The translations under genes were made by a program, and so were the position numbers. The notes beneath the pieces were generated by a model. The model saw nothing but the letters and a program-made list of their open reading frames with translations, was not told the DNA's origin and did not search any database. A stretch of 64,000 nt of DNA from an uncultured Clostridia bacterium (GTDB taxonomy: Bacteria > Bacillota > Clostridia > Christensenellales > Borkfalkiaceae), in assembly GCA_947625095.1 (NCBI GenBank), contig CANQMX010000004.1, positions 1 through 64,000 on the forward strand. Direction: 5' to 3'. The number at the start of each line of letters is the position of its first letter. The stretch's first letter is position 1. Shown here piece by piece: positions 61,869-64,000 of this stretch.

Positions 61869-64000
61869 TCAGCGGAGGGTGACTACGGTCACGCCGCTCT
61901 CCCCCTCGCCGTATTTGCCGAGGCGGAATTCCTCCACCCGCGGATGTTTTTTGAGAAAGGCGTGCACCGCGGCGCGCAGTTTGCCCGTGCCCATGCCGTG
62001 CACGACGCGCACCTCGCGGCTTCCCGCAAGCAGGGCGGCGTCCAAAAACGCCTCCAACTCGCAAATGGCGTCCGCCACGGTCATGCCGATGAGGTTGCAC
62101 TCGCGGGGCAGTTCGCGCGGGGCGAGGTTCTTCACCACCCGCACCTCCTTCTTCTCCTCGCGGGCACGAGACGGCAGATACAGATCGGAGATCTTGCTCG
62201 TCACGCGCAAGATGCCCGCCTGCACTTCGGCGACGCCCTTTTCCCGCTTGACGGAGACGACCTTCCCCACCGCGCCGAGGGAGGCGACGAACACCTCGTC
62301 CCCCGCCTTCAATTTTGCGGCGTCCACGGGCACGGCGCGCGTCGGCTCTTCCTCCTCCGTCTCCTCCTGCCCGATCTTGTTTTTCAGGGCGCGTGCGCGG
62401 AAGAGGTCGGCCTCCGTCACCGTCTCCTTTTTGAAGAGTTCCTCCATCTCTCGGAGCAACTCCTCCGCCCGCGCGGTGTGCTCGATCACGATGCGCCGCG
62501 CCTGCGCCTTTGCGCCGTATAAAAATTTCTGCTTTTCTTCGGAAAGTTTCTTCTCGTCGCGCTCGAGAGCGGAAAGCTTCTCCCGCCATTCACGCGCCGC
62601 CTCTTCGGCCTCCTCGCGGGCGCGCTCCGCCCCGACGCGCTCCTTTTCCGCCGCGGAGAGCGTCGCCTCGTAGTTCCTTGCGCCGTCGGAAAGATACCCC
62701 CGCGCCTCGCTTATGACTTCCTCCGAAAGTCCCAGCCGCGCGCAGATGGCGAGCGCGTTGGAAGAGCCGGGCGCGCCGATCTTCAGCCTGTACAGCGGGC
62801 GGTGGTCCTCCGCGTCGAACTCCATACAGCCGTTCTGTATGCCCGTATGCGCATATGCAAACTCTTTCAGCGCGCCGAAGTGGGTGGTCACAATGCCGCG
62901 GCAGCCGCGCTTCACGAGGGTCGCAAGCACGGCGCGCGCCAACGCCTGCCCCTCCTCGGGGTCGGTGCCGCCGCCGGGTTCGTCGATGAGCGCAAGGCAA
63001 TTCTCGCCCGCCCCCTCCAAAATTGCTTTGAGGTTCAAGACGTGCGAGGAGAAGGTGGAAAGGTTCTCCTCGATGGATTGGCTGTCCCCCACGTCGCAAA
63101 AGACGGCGGAAAAGACGGCGATTTTCGTCCCCTCGGCGGCGGGCACAAAGAACCCGCACGCCGCCATCAGGCAAAAGAGGCCGCACATCTTCAAAGTGAC
63201 CGTCTTTCCGCCCGTATTCGCGCCGCTGATGACGAGGAAGGCATACTCCCCGCCCAGCCGCACGCTCACGGGAACGGCGGTCTTTGCGTCGAGCAGCGGA
63301 TGCCGCCCCTTTATAATATCCAAAACGCCCCTTCCGTTCAGTTCGGGCTTCACGCACTTCAAGCGATAACCGTACTGCGCGCGGGCGTAAAAAGCGTCCA
63401 TTTCAGCGAGCAGGGCGGCGTCCTCCTCCAACTCCTTCCGCATCGCGCCGAAGGCGTGGGAGAGTTCGGCGAGGATGCGCTCCACCTCCTCCTTCTCGTC
63501 GAGGGCGAGGGTGCGCAGTTCGTTGTTCATTTCGAGCACCTCTTCCGGCTCGATGAACACAGTCGCCCCCGTCTGCGAGCGGTCGTGCACAAAGCCGCGC
63601 ACGCTGCGCTTATATTCCGCCTTGACGGGGAGCACATACCTGTCCCCACGCATGGTCACGATGTCGTCCTGCAAAAATTTCCGCTCGTCGCCCGTCAGGT
63701 ACTGCGCAAGCCTTGCGCGGATACGCTCGCCGAGTAGCCTCATCTCGCGGCGGATGGAGAGGAGTTTGTCGCTCGCCGTGTCCGCCACTTCGTTCTCGCC
63801 GCGGATCTTCTCCCCCACCTCTTGTTCGAGCCGCTCGTCGAATTCCAGCCGCCCCGCGATCTCCTTCATGCCCATGGCCTCGCCCTCGGCAAGCGTACAC
63901 ACCGCGCGGTGGGCGAGCCGCGCCGAGCGCATGAGTGCGGCGAGGTCTGCAAGTTCCCTGCACGAGAGCGTCGCCCCCTTCGCGGCGCGTTCCAAGCAGT
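61869..64000 (-). CDS. mutS2: Endonuclease MutS2 (start lies beyond the window)
   Basis: The frame runs off the right edge, so about 70-80 N-terminal residues are missing; 709 are visible. MutS-like core: PEEVLEMNNELRTLALDEKE in the clamp, Walker A VISGANTGGKTVTLKMCG, Walker B CLALIDEPGGGTDPEEGQAL, then a coiled coil (VGAERAREEAEEAAREWREK). The C-terminal Smr nuclease domain has ECNLIGMTVADAICELEAFL and VVHGMGTGKLRAAVHAF. Acts in recombination control and rescue of collided ribosomes in Firmicutes. Heads the operon with the deacetylase-like gene. Confidence 0.95.
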   Translation of the reverse strand, partial: CLERAAKGATLSCRELADLAALMRSARLAHRAVCTLAEGEAMGMKEIAGRLEFDERLEQEVGEKIRGENEVADTASDKLLSIRREMRLLGERIRARLAQYLTGDERKFLQDDIVTMRGDRYVLPVKAEYKRSVRGFVHDRSQTGATVFIEPEEVLEMNNELRTLALDEKEEVERILAELSHAFGAMRKELEEDAALLAEMDAFYARAQYGYRLKCVKPELNGRGVLDIIKGRHPLLDAKTAVPVSVRLGGEYAFLVISGANTGGKTVTLKMCGLFCLMAACGFFVPAAEGTKIAVFSAVFCDVGDSQSIEENLSTFSSHVLNLKAILEGAGENCLALIDEPGGGTDPEEGQALARAVLATLVKRGCRGIVTTHFGALKEFAYAHTGIQNGCMEFDAEDHRPLYRLKIGAPGSSNALAICARLGLSEEVISEARGYLSDGARNYEATLSAAEKERVGAERAREEAEEAAREWREKLSALERDEKKLSEEKQKFLYGAKAQARRIVIEHTARAEELLREMEELFKKETVTEADLFRARALKNKIGQEETEEEEPTRAVPVDAAKLKAGDEVFVASLGAVGKVVSVKREKGVAEVQAGILRVTSKISDLYLPSRAREEKKEVRVVKNLAPRELPRECNLIGMTVADAICELEAFLDAALLAGSREVRVVHGMGTGKLRAAVHAFLKKHPRVEEFRLGKYGEGESGVTVVTLR

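Overview
The window is about 64 kb of chromosome from a GC-rich, low-motif-diversity member of the Clostridia. Pointers to this are sigma-A promoters with TTGACA/TATAAT boxes 17 bp apart, a sigK-type sporulation sigma factor, T-box leaders on asnB and ileS, and a Firmicutes-style 6S RNA. It is probably an uncultured gut commensal of the Christensenellales type: BspA-like leucine-rich surface lipoproteins, a GH51 arabinofuranosidase and many GC-hairpin intergenic repeats fit that. The taxonomic placement is inference.

Host left arm (1-20.2 kb): asnB with an Asn-type T-box; a small XRE regulator divergent from a zinc-ribbon membrane protein; sigK; a two-gene surface operon (membrane protein plus a 1363-residue MBG-repeat protein behind a promoter whose spacer holds a G9 tract); GH51 lipoprotein; aspS; an SPFH-like protein; a RecD-like helicase; a glutamate-kinase-like protein; a C_GCAxxG_C_C protein. 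The gaps are packed with at least four families of palindromic repeats.

Mobile element (20,260-31,886): an 11.6-kb, lower-GC, almost wholly minus-strand block bracketed by a perfect 16-bp direct repeat. Its genes read as an integrated filamentous (inovirus-like) phage: HUH replication initiator, membrane-embedded Zot/pI-like ATPase, single-TM peptides of 26 and 30 residues translationally coupled to larger genes, a pIII-like protein with signal peptide and C-terminal anchor, an ssDNA-binding-protein candidate, and an IS30-family transposase next to one end as the probable integrase. Cargo includes a membrane-anchored SGNH hydrolase and a SprT-like metalloprotease. A plus-strand small RNA with its own promoter and terminator lies opposite the morphogenesis genes. 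No secretin is present, as expected for a single-membrane host. This is the most novel part of the window.

Host right arm (31.9-64 kb): FNT-type formate/nitrite transporter whose tail is built from an intergenic repeat; two BspA-like lipoproteins; TtcA-like enzyme; rnpB; pyk; a second XRE regulator; a radC-histidine kinase-response regulator operon; an M20 dipeptidase; type-2 ileS with T-box; pyridoxal kinase family gene; 6S RNA; tRNA-Glu; a TGS-uridine kinase fusion; a sulfur block (cysK-rrf2 with an operator, and metNIQ behind a Met/Cys leader-peptide attenuator); acpP; and an operon of mutS2 (cut by the window edge), polysaccharide deacetylase-like, M16 peptidase and DNA glycosylase genes.
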